DNA of 33,065 bases from Alistipes sp. (GTDB lineage: Bacteria; Bacteroidota; Bacteroidia; Bacteroidales; Rikenellaceae): the NCBI GenBank assembly GCA_017381935.1, contig JAFOBG010000012.1, positions 1 through 33,065 of the forward strand, written 5' to 3'. This document shows positions 32,635-33,065 of the stretch, piece after piece; position 1 is the stretch's first letter, and every line of letters begins with the position of its first letter. The notes beneath the pieces are model-generated. The model did no database searches. It was given only the letters and a program-made list of their open reading frames with translations, and had not been told where the DNA came from. The translations under genes were made by a program, and so were the position numbers.

Positions 32635-33065
32635 TTATATGGCAAACTCCTTCTTTACTCGTTGAACTGTCGATACTGACACTCCACAAATCGCCGCTGT
32701 ATCACGAATGCTTTTGCCTTGCTTCAACGAGCGGATGACCTTGCTGTACTCCTCTTGCTTGCGCTCCTTGCTCTTTACCGAGCCAACCTTACGACCAAGC
32801 TTGCCACCATCAGCAATGTACTTGGCACGACCACTGTTGAGACGATAGGTGATGTTCTCTCTTTCAAGCTGGGCGCAGACACCAAGCACCGACACCATCA
32901 CTGCTAAATATGGATTCTCTCTACCATCTGCACCGAACAGCGACAAACCCTCCTTCTGGAAATAGGCATTTACACCATTGTCCTTCAATGTTCGAATAGT
33001 GTCCAGAACCTCCCAGACAGCACGACCACAACGGGATAGTTCCGAGAACAACACCACCTCAACAC
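32635..33065 (-). CDS. Serine recombinase/invertase, C-terminal part (5' end beyond window)
   Basis: 143 codons are visible, open to the window edge. The catalytic-domain part VVLFSELSRCGRAVWEVLDT and FQKEGLSLFGADGREN belongs to the small resolvase/invertase family, followed by the long E helix (LGVCAQLERENITYRLNSGR) and a C-terminal helix-turn-helix (SIRDTAAICGVSVSTVQRVK). The active-site serine region is outside the window. It may act as a resolvase or DNA invertase of the element. It is distinct from the large recombinase next to it. Confidence 0.88.
   Translation of the reverse strand, partial: VEVVLFSELSRCGRAVWEVLDTIRTLKDNGVNAYFQKEGLSLFGADGRENPYLAVMVSVLGVCAQLERENITYRLNSGRAKYIADGGKLGRKVGSVKSKERKQEEYSKVIRSLKQGKSIRDTAAICGVSVSTVQRVKKEFAI

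Larger units (their letters stand above)
30390..33065. mobile_element. Edge of an integrated element at tRNA-Leu (extends beyond the window)
   Basis: From the 3' half of tRNA-Leu onward the content changes to two serine recombinase genes, a small overlapping ORF and structured noncoding DNA, all minus strand, with no housekeeping gene. A site-specific recombinase ending inside a tRNA gene is a classic sign of integration there. The far end and the second attachment site are outside the window, so the size and type (integrative conjugative element, mobilisable island or prophage) cannot be told. Confidence 0.65.

Overview
The window is a chromosomal segment from a member of the Bacteroidota, most likely a Bacteroidales bacterium; I cannot name the genus. 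Several things support this. The promoters read TTTG-N19/20-TAnnTTTG, the primary sigma factor pattern of this phylum. Shine-Dalgarno sequences are mostly absent and starts are A/T-rich. The ribosomal proteins and the lipoprotein/OmpA genes have phylum-typical features such as a zinc-free L36 and an L17 with a Lys/Ala-rich tail.

Region 1 (1-6620) is the end of the S10-spc-alpha ribosomal supercluster: rpsE (partial), rpmD, rplO, secY, map, infA, rpmJ, rpsM, rpsK, rpsD, rpoA, rplQ, closed by a strong intrinsic terminator. Region 2 (6720-9525) has housekeeping genes: pgk with its own promoter and terminator, then rplY-pth behind a structured leader. Region 3 (9526-11811, minus) is a BlaI/BlaR1-type regulatory pair with two 16-bp palindromic operators. 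Its M56 antirepressor carries what look like three ExbD/TolR-like periplasmic domains instead of a penicillin sensor. Region 4 (11877-13998, minus) is a cstA-like peptide/pyruvate transporter gene coupled to an unrecognised helical-repeat protein, followed by tRNA-Thr(CGT).

Region 5 (14267-17819) is a small surface-polysaccharide cluster: a CDP-glycerol glycerophosphotransferase (TagF/TagB-like), a glycerol-3-phosphate cytidylyltransferase (TagD-like), a family 2 glycosyltransferase and a Stealth-type phosphotransferase. Together they suggest a glycerol-phosphate or sugar-phosphate decorated glycan in a Gram-negative. Region 6 (17974-22725) holds an FHA-domain protein with a C-terminal membrane anchor, a membrane-linked acyltransferase, a short-chain dehydrogenase and a SulP anion transporter.

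Region 7 (23090-30254) is the most striking part: one strong promoter, an OmpA-family protein with an Ala/Glu-rich helical neck, and a 1875-residue lipoprotein. The lipoprotein has about 740 residues of predicted coiled coil, followed by a beta domain and three tandem modules of about 280 residues with GLUG/beta-helix character. Its codon use resembles that of the ribosomal genes, which suggests an abundant, stalk-like surface protein.

Region 8 (30341-33065) is tRNA-Leu(CAA) with the edge of an integrated element at its 3' end. It contains a large serine recombinase broken by a -1 frameshift, an overlapping 56-residue ORF upstream of it, a roughly 190-nt hairpin-rich leader holding one CRISPR-repeat-like unit, and the C-terminal part of a second, smaller serine recombinase that runs off the window.
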